From contig DATLYY010000005.1 of NCBI GenBank assembly GCA_035574275.1, positions 1-60,525 of the forward strand: DNA of 60,525 nucleotides, given 5' to 3'. This stretch comes from Verrucomicrobiia bacterium. GTDB lineage: Bacteria; Zixibacteria; MSB-5A5; DSPP01. The notes under the pieces were generated by a model, which was given only the letters and a program-made list of their open reading frames with translations, was not told the DNA's origin and searched no databases. The stretch's first letter is position 1. Every line of letters starts with the position of its first letter. Below are positions 52,054-60,386 of the stretch, piece by piece. Made by a program: the position numbers and the translations under genes.

Positions 52054-52998
52054 ATGGACTGGAAAACCAGCAAAGTCGATTATTACCTCTCAGAAGCCAA
52101 AAAGCCGGAGAACGGGGCGTTTTTTGCCCGCATTGCCTCCCGCCTTTTGGAATTGGGGCGTGCCGAGGAAGCCGCGGCCCTGTGCAGTGAAAACATAAGC
52201 CGCTTCCCCAACTACCTTTCCGGTTTGATGGTTCTGGGGGAAAGTTATTTGGCGCTGGGGAACCATGAAAAAGCCAGGGAGCTGTTGAACACCGCCTTAA
52301 AACAGGACCCGGACAACCTGCGCGCCCTCTATTTGCTGGGGAAAACGGCCCAGGGGGCCGGCGAAATTCTTCTGGCCTATTCCTACTACGAGCGCCTTTT
52401 GGAGGCCGATCCCTACTGCGAAGAAGCTTCGCTGGAGGCGGAAAAGCTCAAGCACGAAATCGAATCAAGGGAATTTGCCCCGCCCGCCCGTCCCGCGCAG
52501 GCAGTGGAAAGATCCCCGCAAATTGCGGACAAGGTGGAATTGACCGTCGCCGTTCCGGATTTGGAGGAAGGGGAACTGGAATTCCCCAAGGAAAAACCGA
52601 AAGCCGAGCGGGCCCGTCCGGCCCGCAAGGAGCCGGGGGATTTTATGAAAGCCACGGAGGTGGGAGTGGACACTCCTTTGGTCGGGGTTGATATAAGTTT
52701 GGCGGAAAAGGCGGCCGAACCGGTCGCCTCCAGCCCGGCTTCCGTTTCCCCGCGCGATTTGGAACCCAAACCGGCTCCCGCGCCGGAACCGGAGCCTCCT
52801 CCGGCCTCCGCCCCGCCGCCGGCCGCCCCCAAGCCGCTTTTCGAAACCGCCTCCATCGCCGAAATTTACGCCAAGCAGGGGCTTTTCGAGCTGGCCTTGC
52901 GGGTCTATCAAAAATTGTTGAACGCCAACCCGGACGAAGCGTTGTATAAAAGTAAAATTGCCGAACTGGAACAGAAAATAAAGGAACAACGGGCTTGA
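52054..52998 (+). CDS. TPR-containing protein with Pro/Glu-rich linker
   Basis: 314 residues from ATG 52054; a frame from 51943 is open but lies before the promoter. Several TPRs (GRAEEAAALCSENISRFP, LGNHEKARELLNTALKQDPDN) fill the first 140 residues. A long Pro/Ala/Glu linker leads to a final TPR (FELALRVYQKLLNANPDEA) and a coiled end. It probably scaffolds other proteins; no enzyme domain was seen. Its stop overlaps the M24 start by one base. Confidence 0.8.
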   Translation: MDWKTSKVDYYLSEAKKPENGAFFARIASRLLELGRAEEAAALCSENISRFPNYLSGLMVLGESYLALGNHEKARELLNTALKQDPDNLRALYLLGKTAQGAGEILLAYSYYERLLEADPYCEEASLEAEKLKHEIESREFAPPARPAQAVERSPQIADKVELTVAVPDLEEGELEFPKEKPKAERARPARKEPGDFMKATEVGVDTPLVGVDISLAEKAAEPVASSPASVSPRDLEPKPAPAPEPEPPPASAPPPAAPKPLFETASIAEIYAKQGLFELALRVYQKLLNANPDEALYKSKIAELEQKIKEQRA

Positions 52999-54086
52999 TG
53001 AATCCGAAAGTGTATGCCGCCCGCCGCCACCGCTTGGCGGAGCGGCTGAAAAAAGAAAATCTGGACGGCTTCGTGGCGACCGCCCCGCACCATTTGCGCT
53101 ATTTGTTCGGCTTTTCCGGCTCCAACGGGCTGGGCTTGGTGGCCAACGGGGACGGCAGCTGGTTTTTCACCGATTCCCGCTATGCGGAGCAGATAAAAAA
53201 AGAGGTGCGCGGGGTCAAAACGGAAGTCGTTTCCGGCCCGCTTTTGAACGGGCTTAAGGAAGTCCCTTTTTTCAGAAAGCCCCGCCAGCGGGTCGCCCTG
53301 GATGCCAAAAATGTGACTGTCAAGATGCTGGATTTGTGTAATACGGCCATCCGTTCCGCCCTCTGGGAAAAGACCGAGAATCTTGTGGAAGGGCTCCTGG
53401 CAGTAAAGGACGCAAACGAGCTGGCCCGCATAAAACGGGCCGTGGAAATTGCCGATATTACTTTTGAGGAGATTCTCCCCGCCATCCGCCCCGGGGTTCG
53501 GGAAAACGAAATCGCCGCCGAAATCGAGTACCGGCTGAAGAAAAACGGCGCGGATGAGCCGGCCTTCGGCACCATCGTCGCCTCCGGCCGCCGCAGCGCC
53601 ATGCCCCACGGGCGGGCGAGCGACAAAAAGATTGGCCCGGGGGAGTTTGTGACGTTGGACTTCGGCGCCTTTTATTCCGGCTACTGTTCGGATATCACCC
53701 GCACGGTGGTGGTGGGAAGGGCAAGCTCCCGGCAGAAAAAAGTTTATGATGTGGTTTTGCGGGCGCAGAAAAAAGGGATTGAGGCGGTCCGCCCCGGGCG
53801 CAGGGGAAAGGATGTGGATGCCGCCGCCCGCGCGGTGATTCGAAAAGCCGGTTTCGGCAAATATTTCGGCCACGGCACCGGGCACGGATTGGGGCTTCTG
53901 GTGCACGACGTGCCGGGCTTGGGACAGACGAGCGAGGATATCTTGAAAACGGGAATGGTGGTGACCATCGAACCCGGAATCTACCTTCCCGGATGGGGCG
54001 GGGTGCGGATTGAAGACGACGTTTACGTGGGGCCGAAAAAAGGCTTGGTTTTAAACAAGGCCCCCAAAGAGCTTTTGGAACTGTAA
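52998..54086 (+). CDS. Xaa-Pro aminopeptidase (M24B)
   Basis: 362 residues from ATG 52998. Creatinase-like N-terminal domain (about 1-130), then the catalytic domain with metal ligands Asp221 (LDFGAFYSGY), Asp232 (SDITRT), His296 (GTGHGLGL), Glu325 (TIEPGIY) and Glu339 (RIEDDVY). His204 (PHGRAS) is also kept. It removes N-terminal residues before proline. It is followed by accB, in the place often taken by efp. Confidence 0.93.
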   Translation: MNPKVYAARRHRLAERLKKENLDGFVATAPHHLRYLFGFSGSNGLGLVANGDGSWFFTDSRYAEQIKKEVRGVKTEVVSGPLLNGLKEVPFFRKPRQRVALDAKNVTVKMLDLCNTAIRSALWEKTENLVEGLLAVKDANELARIKRAVEIADITFEEILPAIRPGVRENEIAAEIEYRLKKNGADEPAFGTIVASGRRSAMPHGRASDKKIGPGEFVTLDFGAFYSGYCSDITRTVVVGRASSRQKKVYDVVLRAQKKGIEAVRPGRRGKDVDAAARAVIRKAGFGKYFGHGTGHGLGLLVHDVPGLGQTSEDILKTGMVVTIEPGIYLPGWGGVRIEDDVYVGPKKGLVLNKAPKELLEL

Positions 54087-54113
54087 TCTCCCGAGGAGGG
54101 GAGAGGAGGAGCT

Positions 54114-54578
<465 letters not shown>

Positions 54579-54601
54579 TTTTGTTATGTGCGCATTTGCC
54601 G

Positions 54602-54622
54602 GGGCGGGTCTTGTGCCCGCCC
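54602..54622. repeat. Palindromic repeat, second copy
   Basis: GGGCGGG-TCTTGTG-CCCGCCC, identical in 21 bases to the copy at 46461. It lies 23 bases after the accB stop. Confidence 0.8.
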
Positions 54623-54648
54623 TGTTTTATTTGGCCGATTGCCGAAAA

Positions 54649-54803
54649 TGACCTTCCAACAGGTTCTCACAGAAATCAAGGGCGGCACGCTTCCCCGGTT
54701 ATTGGAGGAATCCCCCCAACGGCATGAAGGATTCCCCTTTTTTTGCCATCCTCATAAAGGGTTTTTCCAGTCCGCCGCCCCATCCAATTCGCCAAGTCCT
54801 TGA
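54649..54803 (+). other. Short reading frame, doubtful gene
   Basis: A 51-codon frame (MTFQQVLTEIKGGTLPRLLE at its start) lies between accB and miaA. The first 15 residues loosely recall the N-terminus of DNA polymerase III delta subunit (HolA), but the rest does not fit. No good ribosome site. It may be chance or a relict. Confidence 0.2.
54707..54744 (+). terminator. Possible intrinsic terminator between accB and miaA
   Basis: GGAATCC (54707-54713) and GGATTCC (54729-54735) form a 7-bp stem with a 15-base loop, followed by CCTTTTTTT. The long loop lowers confidence. Confidence 0.5.
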
Positions 54804-55714
54804 GCTGCCTGGAAGAAGCCTTCCCGGTTTACATCCTCTGCGGGCCGACAGGTGTGGGAAAGAGTCAATTGGCGGTCCAAATTGCCGATAAATATAAAGG
54901 GGAGGTGCTAAGCGCCGATTCCCGGCAGGTTTATACCGGAATGGATATCGGCACGGCAAAGCTCCCCCCGGCGGAAAGAGGGGTACGGCACCATCTTTTG
55001 GATGTCGTCCGGCCTGACGAGCCCTTTTCCGCCCAGGATTTTTGCCAAAAGGCGCTTATGGTATTGAACGACCTGAAAGCAAAGAAAATAAAGCCGTTCA
55101 TAGTCGGCGGCACCGGGCTGTACCTTAAGGCCCTGACCGAGGGGCTTTTTGCCGGCACCGGAAGGGTTCGGGAACTGCGGGAGCGGTTTTCCGAAAAATC
55201 GACGGAGGCGCTCTATACCGCGCTGGCCAAAGTCGACCCGGCCAAGGCGGCCCGCCTCTCCAAAAACGACCGCCAGCGAATCGAGCGGGCCTTGGAGGTC
55301 TTTTACACCCACGGCCGGCCGATGTCGGAACTGGAGAAAAGACGCACCCCCCTTTCCGGTTTCAAGTTCCTCTGGGCCGGTTTGACCTTGGGGCGAAAGG
55401 AATTGTACGCCCGAGTCGACGCCCGGGTGGAAAAGCAATTGGCGGATGGCTGGGTGGATGAAGTAAAAAATCTGATAAAAACCGGCTTCCGCCCGGAATG
55501 GCCGGGGTATAAAACCATCGGCTACCGGGAAGTGTATCGCCATTTGGCCGGGGAGCTGGTGTATTCTGAAATGGTACAACTGATTAAACAAAAAACCAAG
55601 AACTACGCCAAACGCCAGCTTACCTGGTTCCGGCATCAAGCGCCGGTTCACTGGTTCAATGCCGCTGACCCGAATGTCCGGCAGAAAATTGAAAAATTCT
55701 GGGAGCTGAATTAG
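54800..55714 (+). CDS. miaA: tRNA dimethylallyltransferase
   Basis: 304 residues from TTG 54800. MiaA adds dimethylallyl to A37 of UNN-decoding tRNAs. P-loop GPTGVGKS is at 15-22, the dimethylallyl/tRNA-binding SADSRQVYTGMDIGTAK follows at 38-54, and GGTGLYLKAL is also conserved. A weakly conserved upstream start leaves the N-terminus a little long. mutL or hfq, frequent neighbours, are not present. Confidence 0.95.
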   Translation: MSCLEEAFPVYILCGPTGVGKSQLAVQIADKYKGEVLSADSRQVYTGMDIGTAKLPPAERGVRHHLLDVVRPDEPFSAQDFCQKALMVLNDLKAKKIKPFIVGGTGLYLKALTEGLFAGTGRVRELRERFSEKSTEALYTALAKVDPAKAARLSKNDRQRIERALEVFYTHGRPMSELEKRRTPLSGFKFLWAGLTLGRKELYARVDARVEKQLADGWVDEVKNLIKTGFRPEWPGYKTIGYREVYRHLAGELVYSEMVQLIKQKTKNYAKRQLTWFRHQAPVHWFNAADPNVRQKIEKFWELN

Positions 55715-55762
55715 TAAGATGAAACCATTCATAGGGTTGTCGAAAAAAGTTAATAAAAAAAC

Positions 55763-55791
55763 TTGACAAGCCATGACTAATTCCATTATTA
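55763..55791 (+). promoter_or_regulatory. Sigma-70 type promoter of the transglycosylase gene
   Basis: TTGACA (55763-55768), a 17-base spacer and TTATTA (55786-55791), or TATTAC with 18, lies 30-60 bases before the lipoprotein gene start. Confidence 0.65.
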
Positions 55792-55819
55792 CTAACGGCT
55801 TATGAGGAGGGATAGCAGA

Positions 55820-57706
55820 ATGGCTAAACTTTTGTTCATATTTTTCTGCCTATTTGTGGCTCTCTGGGGCTGCAGCAGCAGCCGTTCCGCTTCCAAGCGG
55901 GCGGCGGGAAAACCGGCTGTAACAGCTCCCCAAAGCTCGACCGAGCAAACCACCACTTCTTCCGGCGGCCTGCAGGCAGTCGAAACGCCGGACGAAAGCA
56001 AGGAAAAACCCTCCAATGGCGAAGGCGGCAACGGCTCCGGCGAAAACGGCGAGGATGAATACGCCGCCCAGCTTCTGGAAGTTGAAGACCTTTTAAGCGA
56101 AGGGGTAACCGCCAACCGCCAGGGGAATTGGGACCTGGCGCAAAAGAATTTCGAAACCGCCCTGAAGCAGCTTTCCGAAATGGGGATTGAGGAGGAGGAA
56201 TTCCCGGAACTGCACGGCCGGATGAACAAGCTGCTTTCCGAAATCGCCGACGAGCTGAAAATCACCCTCGAGTCGCAGGGAAGCCTGGGAACGGAGGCCT
56301 CCATCACCTCCTTTCTGGACCGCTTTCGCCATTTGAAAAATTTCGAGGCATTGAAGGGGCAGCTTCTGCCGCAGGCCCTCACCCGGCCGGACCCTGCCAT
56401 CCAGTTCGACGTGCAGATTCCGTTCAACGAGCGGGTGGCGGACGCCTTGGCCTATCTGCAGACCGTGGCGCGCAAGCCGTTTTCCCAGTATCTCTCCCGC
56501 TCCAGCCGCTATATCCCGCTGATGCGGCAGATTCTGAAAAAACAGGGGGTGCCGCAGGATTTGGTCTATCTGCCGCTTATCGAATCCGGTTTCAACCCCC
56601 ACGCCTATTCCTACGCCCATGCCGTCGGCCCCTGGCAGTTCATCGCCTCCACCGGCCGGCTGTACGATTTGGACATCAACTATTTCGTGGACGAGCGCCG
56701 GGATTTCGTCAAGTCCACCTATGCGGCGGCCAATTTTTTGAGCGACCTATACGCCCAATACAATTCCTGGGAGTTGGCCTTGGCGGCCTACAACGGCGGC
56801 CCGGGGCGGATTTCCCGCGCGATGAAGCGCCAGGACACCAAGGATTTTTGGGAGATGAAGCTGCGCCAGCAAACGGAGAACTATGTTCCGCTTTTCGCCG
56901 CCGCGGTGATGATTGCCAAGGAGCCGAAAAAATACGGTTTCGGCGACGTGATTTATGAACCCCCCATTGAGTTCGACACGGTGGTGGTGCGCAAGCCCCT
57001 GGAGCTTTCCGTGGTGGCCCGCTTCGTGGACTGCATCGTGGCGGAGCTGAAGGAACTGAACCCGCACCTGGCCCGCGGCGTCACCCCGCCGGGAAAATTC
57101 ACCCTGCGGATTCCCTCCGGCAAGGAAGGGGTGTTCTGGGCGCATTACGAGCAGATGCCGCAGGCCCGGAAAATGGTCTTGGTGCGTCATAAAATCCGCC
57201 GCGGCGAATCGCTCGCCGCGATTGCCCAGCGCTACGGCACCACGGCCGGCGACTTGATTCGCATCAACCGGCTGCGCAAGGCCTACCGCCCCAAGGCGGG
57301 CCGGACCCTTCTCGTCCCGGCCTACGTTTCCAGCGATTACCTGGCGGAAAAGAAATCCTCAAAGGGCACCTACCGCGTCCGCCGCGGCGACACGCTCGGC
57401 AAAATCGCCCGGCGCTTCGGGGTAACCGTGGATGCTTTGAAACAGGCCAACAATCTGGATTCCGATATTGTCTCCCGCGGCCGGCGGCTGGTCATTCCGG
57501 GCAAGAAACCAACCGCTTACGCCAGCACGGCTCCAGTCAAGGACAGCACCAAGGGGGCCGAACGCCCCTCCACCTACCGGGTCCGGCGAGGAGACTCCCT
57601 CTGGGAAATCGCCCAGCGCTTCGGCGTCACCGTCCGGGAGCTGAAGGCCTTCAACAACCTTTCCTCCCACATTCTGGCGGTGGGAACGATTATCCGGATA
57701 CCGTAA
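55820..57706 (+). CDS. MltD-like lipoprotein lytic transglycosylase with three LysM domains
   Basis: 628 residues from ATG 55820, preceded by GAGGAGGG. A lipoprotein signal ends ALWGC with Cys18. Residues 85-190 are helical. The SLT domain (about 215-370) has catalytic Glu255 in LIESGFNP, GPWQFIASTGR and AYNGGPGR. Three LysM domains are at about 456-500, 518-560 and 586-628 (RRGESL/RRGDTL/RRGDSL). It cleaves peptidoglycan strands at the outer membrane inner face. Confidence 0.93.
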   Translation: MAKLLFIFFCLFVALWGCSSSRSASKRAAGKPAVTAPQSSTEQTTTSSGGLQAVETPDESKEKPSNGEGGNGSGENGEDEYAAQLLEVEDLLSEGVTANRQGNWDLAQKNFETALKQLSEMGIEEEEFPELHGRMNKLLSEIADELKITLESQGSLGTEASITSFLDRFRHLKNFEALKGQLLPQALTRPDPAIQFDVQIPFNERVADALAYLQTVARKPFSQYLSRSSRYIPLMRQILKKQGVPQDLVYLPLIESGFNPHAYSYAHAVGPWQFIASTGRLYDLDINYFVDERRDFVKSTYAAANFLSDLYAQYNSWELALAAYNGGPGRISRAMKRQDTKDFWEMKLRQQTENYVPLFAAAVMIAKEPKKYGFGDVIYEPPIEFDTVVVRKPLELSVVARFVDCIVAELKELNPHLARGVTPPGKFTLRIPSGKEGVFWAHYEQMPQARKMVLVRHKIRRGESLAAIAQRYGTTAGDLIRINRLRKAYRPKAGRTLLVPAYVSSDYLAEKKSSKGTYRVRRGDTLGKIARRFGVTVDALKQANNLDSDIVSRGRRLVIPGKKPTAYASTAPVKDSTKGAERPSTYRVRRGDSLWEIAQRFGVTVRELKAFNNLSSHILAVGTIIRIP

Positions 57707-57707
57707 G

Positions 57708-58622
57708 ATGGCGGAAAAAAGAAATTTAATCGTCGGGCTGGTCATCCTTTTTCTGTTTCTTGGAATCGGGCTTCTGGCCGCCTTGGCCTACCTCTCTTCC
57801 GGCGCCGGCTACAGCGAAACGGAAGACGGCGTTTTCGCCATCGGCGCCAAAGTCGCCATCGTGGACGTCACCGGAATCATCTCCAGCTCCTCGGAAGTTG
57901 TCCGCCAGCTGAAAAAGTACGCCGACGACGGCTCGGTCAAATCGATTGTTTTGCGCATCGAAAGCCCCGGCGGCGGGGTCTCCGCCTCGCAGGAGATTTA
58001 CGACGCCGTTCTGGAGGCCAAGGGAAAAAAGGCCGTGGTCGCATCCATGGGTTCCGTGGCGGCCTCCGGCGGCTACTACATCGCCTGCGCCGCCGACACC
58101 ATCATGGCCAACCCCGGCTCCCTCACCGGCTCCATCGGCGTGATCGCCGAATTCCCGGTCTTCGGCGAACTGTTCAAAAAAATCGGCATCAAAACGGAAG
58201 TAATCAAATCCGGGGAACTGAAGGATGCCGGCTCCCCCACCCGCCCGATGACCGAAAAGGAGCGGGCGATGATTCAGTCGGTCATCAACGACACCTACGA
58301 CCAGTTTGTGGAGGCGGTGGTGAAAAACCGCAAAATGGAGCGGGAAAAAGTGCTCTCGCTGGCGGACGGCTCGGTTTTCACCGGCCGGCAGGCCCAGGCC
58401 AACGGACTTATCGATGTTTTGGGCAATCAGGAGGATGCCATCCGCCTGGCGGGCAAGATGGGGGGGATTTCCGGCGAACCGCGAACGGTGAAGGAGAAAA
58501 AATACCGCCGCCGCACCATTTTCGATTTTGCGGCGGAAGAAATGTTCGGCAAGGGAATGGAACTGCCCGAGGAGTGGAAGGATTTGCTCTCCCCCGGACT
58601 AAAATACCTGTATAAAATGTAA
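57708..58622 (+). CDS. sppA: Signal peptide peptidase SppA
   Basis: 304 residues. One N-terminal membrane helix (about 8-28) and a ClpP-like serine protease domain. The catalytic dyad is probably Ser120 (GSVAASGGYY) and Lys172 (SGELKDAGSP). It degrades leftover signal peptides. It follows the transglycosylase by one base and is the short (67-kDa-less) SppA type of about 300 residues. Confidence 0.93.
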   Translation: MAEKRNLIVGLVILFLFLGIGLLAALAYLSSGAGYSETEDGVFAIGAKVAIVDVTGIISSSSEVVRQLKKYADDGSVKSIVLRIESPGGGVSASQEIYDAVLEAKGKKAVVASMGSVAASGGYYIACAADTIMANPGSLTGSIGVIAEFPVFGELFKKIGIKTEVIKSGELKDAGSPTRPMTEKERAMIQSVINDTYDQFVEAVVKNRKMEREKVLSLADGSVFTGRQAQANGLIDVLGNQEDAIRLAGKMGGISGEPRTVKEKKYRRRTIFDFAAEEMFGKGMELPEEWKDLLSPGLKYLYKM

Positions 58623-58630
58623 ATTTGATA

Positions 58631-58855
58631 ATGCCTATCTACGAATATCGTTGCAAGGACTGCGGCAAACCGTTCGAGCTCCAGCAGAAAATGGAGGAGC
58701 GGGGAACGGCCGTTTGCCCGGCCTGCGGCTCAAGGAAGGCAGAAAAGCTTTTTTCGGTTTTTGGCGTGGGAACAGCCGGTTCCGCGGAGGGGAATGATGC
58801 TTCTTCCTGCGGGCCGGAAAGCTGCATGTGCGGCAAATACGGAGGAGACGATTGA
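58631..58855 (+). CDS. FmdB-family zinc ribbon protein
   Basis: 74 residues from ATG 58631. MPIYEYRCKDCG starts it, with zinc ligands Cys8, Cys11, Cys29 and Cys32; the tail has further Cys (SSCGPESCMCG). FmdB-like proteins are small putative regulators without a settled target. It lies 8 bases after sppA. Confidence 0.9.
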   Translation: MPIYEYRCKDCGKPFELQQKMEERGTAVCPACGSRKAEKLFSVFGVGTAGSAEGNDASSCGPESCMCGKYGGDD

Positions 58856-58886
58856 AAAGGACGCCAAGCGGGCGAGGAGGTGAACG

Positions 58887-59171
58887 ATGACCAAAGCGGA
58901 TTTGGTCGAACGGGTGGCCGAAAAAACCGGACTCACCCGGACCGACGTGATGGTGGTGGTGGAAAACTTTCTCGAGCAGATTAAAAAGACGCTCGAGGAG
59001 GGAAACAACATCGAAATACGGGGCTTCGGGACATTTAAAGTCAAGGCCCGGAAGGCGCGCAAGGCGCGCAACCCGCGCACCGGCGAGGAGGTGCCGGTGC
59101 CCGACCGCAAAGTCCCGGTTTTCAAGCCCTCCAACGAATTCAAAGCGGTAATCGTAAAACAGCCCTTATAG
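58887..59171 (+). CDS. HU/IHF-family DNA-binding protein
   Basis: 94 residues. The HU signature GFGTFKVKARKARKARNPRTG spans the DNA-wrapping arm, with TKADLVERVAEKTGL at the start. It bends DNA in the nucleoid. GGAGG precedes ATG 58887. The slightly extended basic arm (KARKARKARN) is normal. It is followed by the tiny basic gene below. Confidence 0.95.
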   Translation: MTKADLVERVAEKTGLTRTDVMVVVENFLEQIKKTLEEGNNIEIRGFGTFKVKARKARKARNPRTGEEVPVPDRKVPVFKPSNEFKAVIVKQPL

Positions 59172-59178
59172 GAGAAAG

Positions 59179-59274
59179 ATGCCCAGCGGAAAAAAACGGA
59201 AGCGGCGCAAAATCAAAAAGCACAAATTGCGCAAAAGGCGCCGCCGCGACCGTCACAAAAAGAAACTGCGCTAA
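59179..59274 (+). CDS. AURKAIP1/COX24-type tiny basic protein
   Basis: 31 codons from ATG 59179, with GGAG at 59171-59174. It is almost entirely Lys/Arg/His (MPSGKKRKRRKIKKHKLRKR and onward, ending RHKKKLR). This matches the AURKAIP1/COX24 (DUF1713) family, related to mitochondrial small-subunit protein mS38 and to actinobacterial bS22. It therefore is probably a ribosome-associated protein. It lies 7 bases after the HU gene and is usually missed because of its size. Confidence 0.8.
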   Translation: MPSGKKRKRRKIKKHKLRKRRRRDRHKKKLR

Positions 59275-59404
59275 GCCGCGGTTTCTCGGGGCTCCCCTTT
59301 CACCGGCTCAAAATTGGTTTGAGTTGTGGTTTTTAGCTATTTTGTCATACCGGACAAAGCCGGAGAGGTCTTTGACCCTTGATTAAACCAATGGGAAGTT
59401 TTAC

Positions 59405-59899
59405 ATGCCGACTGTCTATCTAATCTCCGATACCCACGTCCCGGAACGCCGGGAGGAAATTCCCAGGGAATTTCTCTCCCAATTGAAGGAAGAGGACATC
59501 GTCCTCCACGCCGGCGACTGGACTTCCGGCAACACCCTCAAGCTCCTCCAGCAAAAAGCCAAGGTTTTCGGTGTCTGGGGGAATATGGACGACGGCGCCA
59601 TCCGCAAGGAACTGCCGGAAAAGACGATTGTGGAGATTCAGGGATTCAAAATCGGCATCACCCACGGCTTTGGCGCGCCGGAGGGGATGGTGGAGAAGGT
59701 GCAGTCAAAATTCCCTGAAAAAGTGGATATGATTCTCTTCGGCCACACCCACGTCCCCCATAGCGAAGAAAAGGACGGTATCCTCTTCTACAACCCCGGC
59801 TCCCTTTCCTTCAACAACGACCGCCGGGAGTTGACTTATGCAATATTAGAAATTAAAGACAACGAATTGGCTCCTCGGCTGGTTTCTCTAAACATATAG
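59405..59899 (+). CDS. YfcE/MJ0936-type metallophosphoesterase
   Basis: 164 residues. Metal ligands typical of the calcineurin-like family: Asp9 and His11 (SDTH), Asp38 (HAGDW), Asn60 (GN), His87 (THG), His114 and His116 (GHTHVPH). It hydrolyses phosphodiesters such as bis-pNPP in vitro; the natural substrate is unknown. The last 26 codons have a diverged second copy at 59953, and the tail here is AT-richer than the rest of the gene. Confidence 0.92.
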   Translation: MPTVYLISDTHVPERREEIPREFLSQLKEEDIVLHAGDWTSGNTLKLLQQKAKVFGVWGNMDDGAIRKELPEKTIVEIQGFKIGITHGFGAPEGMVEKVQSKFPEKVDMILFGHTHVPHSEEKDGILFYNPGSLSFNNDRRELTYAILEIKDNELAPRLVSLNI

Positions 59900-59911
59900 C
59901 TTTTTTTACTT

Positions 59912-59950
59912 CCCTCTCCTTACGAAGGAGAGGGATTGAGGGTGAGGTTT
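59912..59950. repeat. CCCTCTCC hairpin repeat, second copy
   Basis: CCCTCTCC (59912-59919) and GGAGAGGG (59927-59934), then ATTGAGGGTGAGGTTT. The stem and tail match the copy at 32874; the loop differs. It sits between the two phosphoesterase tails. Confidence 0.8.
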
Positions 59951-59952
59951 CC

Positions 59953-60034
59953 CGACCGCCGGGAATTGACCTACGCCATTTTGGAAATCAAAGACAACGA
60001 ACTCGCCCCCCGGCTGATAACCCTCGATTTGTAA
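59953..60034 (+). pseudogene. Diverged duplicate of the phosphoesterase C-terminus
   Basis: Codons D-R-R-E-L-T-Y-A-I-L-E-I-K-D-N-E-L-A-P-R-L are identical in protein to the gene tail from residue 139, but at least ten codons differ silently. It ends I-T-L-D-L-stop instead of V-S-L-N-I-stop. Alignment is gap-free with an offset of 135 bases. It has no gene body, so it is a relict. Confidence 0.85.
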
Positions 60035-60041
60035 TCTGTAG

Positions 60042-60062
60042 GGGCGAACCTTGTGTTCGCCC
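60042..60062. repeat. Palindromic repeat, compensated variant
   Basis: GGGCGAA (60042-60048), loop CCTTGTG, TTCGCCC (60056-60062). Compared with the copies at 46461 and 54602, both arms have changed but still pair. A T-run follows. Confidence 0.8.
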
Positions 60063-60071
60063 TGTTTTTTT

Positions 60072-60107
60072 GTCCCCCTTACCAAGGGGGACGAGACCCG
60101 AAGGGTC
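60072..60107. repeat. Repeat hairpins GTCCCCCTT/AAGGGGGAC and GACCC/GGGTC
   Basis: GTCCCCCTT (60072-60080) and AAGGGGGAC (60084-60092) form a 9-bp stem with a 3-base loop, followed by GACCC/GGGTC (60095-60107). Similar CCCCCTT palindromes are dispersed in many genomes. Confidence 0.75.
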
Positions 60108-60125
60108 GGAGGGGGTGTTTTTTAA

Positions 60126-60145
60126 GGGCACGGCGTACCGTACCC
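60126..60145. repeat. Palindromic repeat GGGCACGG/CCGTACCC
   Basis: GGGCACGG (60126-60133), loop CGTA, CCGTACCC (60138-60145), one mismatch in the stem. It belongs to the same dispersed repeat background as its neighbours. Confidence 0.6.
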
Positions 60146-60218
60146 GTTTTCTCTGAATTTCCCCTTTTGTTTTCTCTTTTAACTACTATCTTTCTTTTAG
60201 GAACTGAAAGGAAACCGG

Positions 60219-60386
60219 ATGAAGCGATTGCTTCTGATACTCGCGTTCACAGCGCTACCTACTATTCTTTTTGCCCAAAGCAGCTATTTGAACATCCTCG
60301 CTCTCATTCGGGGTGATAGTTTGGGCGCAGAATTCGGTAAAAAAGTAGTTCCGGCTGGAGATGTAAACAACGATGGAATGCCTGAT
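60219..60386 (+). pseudogene. FG-GAP repeat exported protein, 5' fragment cut by IS
   Basis: ATG 60219 starts a signal peptide (RLLLILAFTALPTILFAQ), then an FG-GAP-like repeat start (GDSLGAEFGKKVVPAGDVNNDGMPD). At about 60387 the frame enters an IS end and stops at 60404. FG-GAP proteins are beta-propeller surface proteins; only 56 codons remain here. Confidence 0.8.

Noticed and set aside
59942-60034. Short gene from GTG 59942 over the second phosphoesterase tail
   Set aside because: It is a 30-residue end fragment without a domain; a relict fits better.
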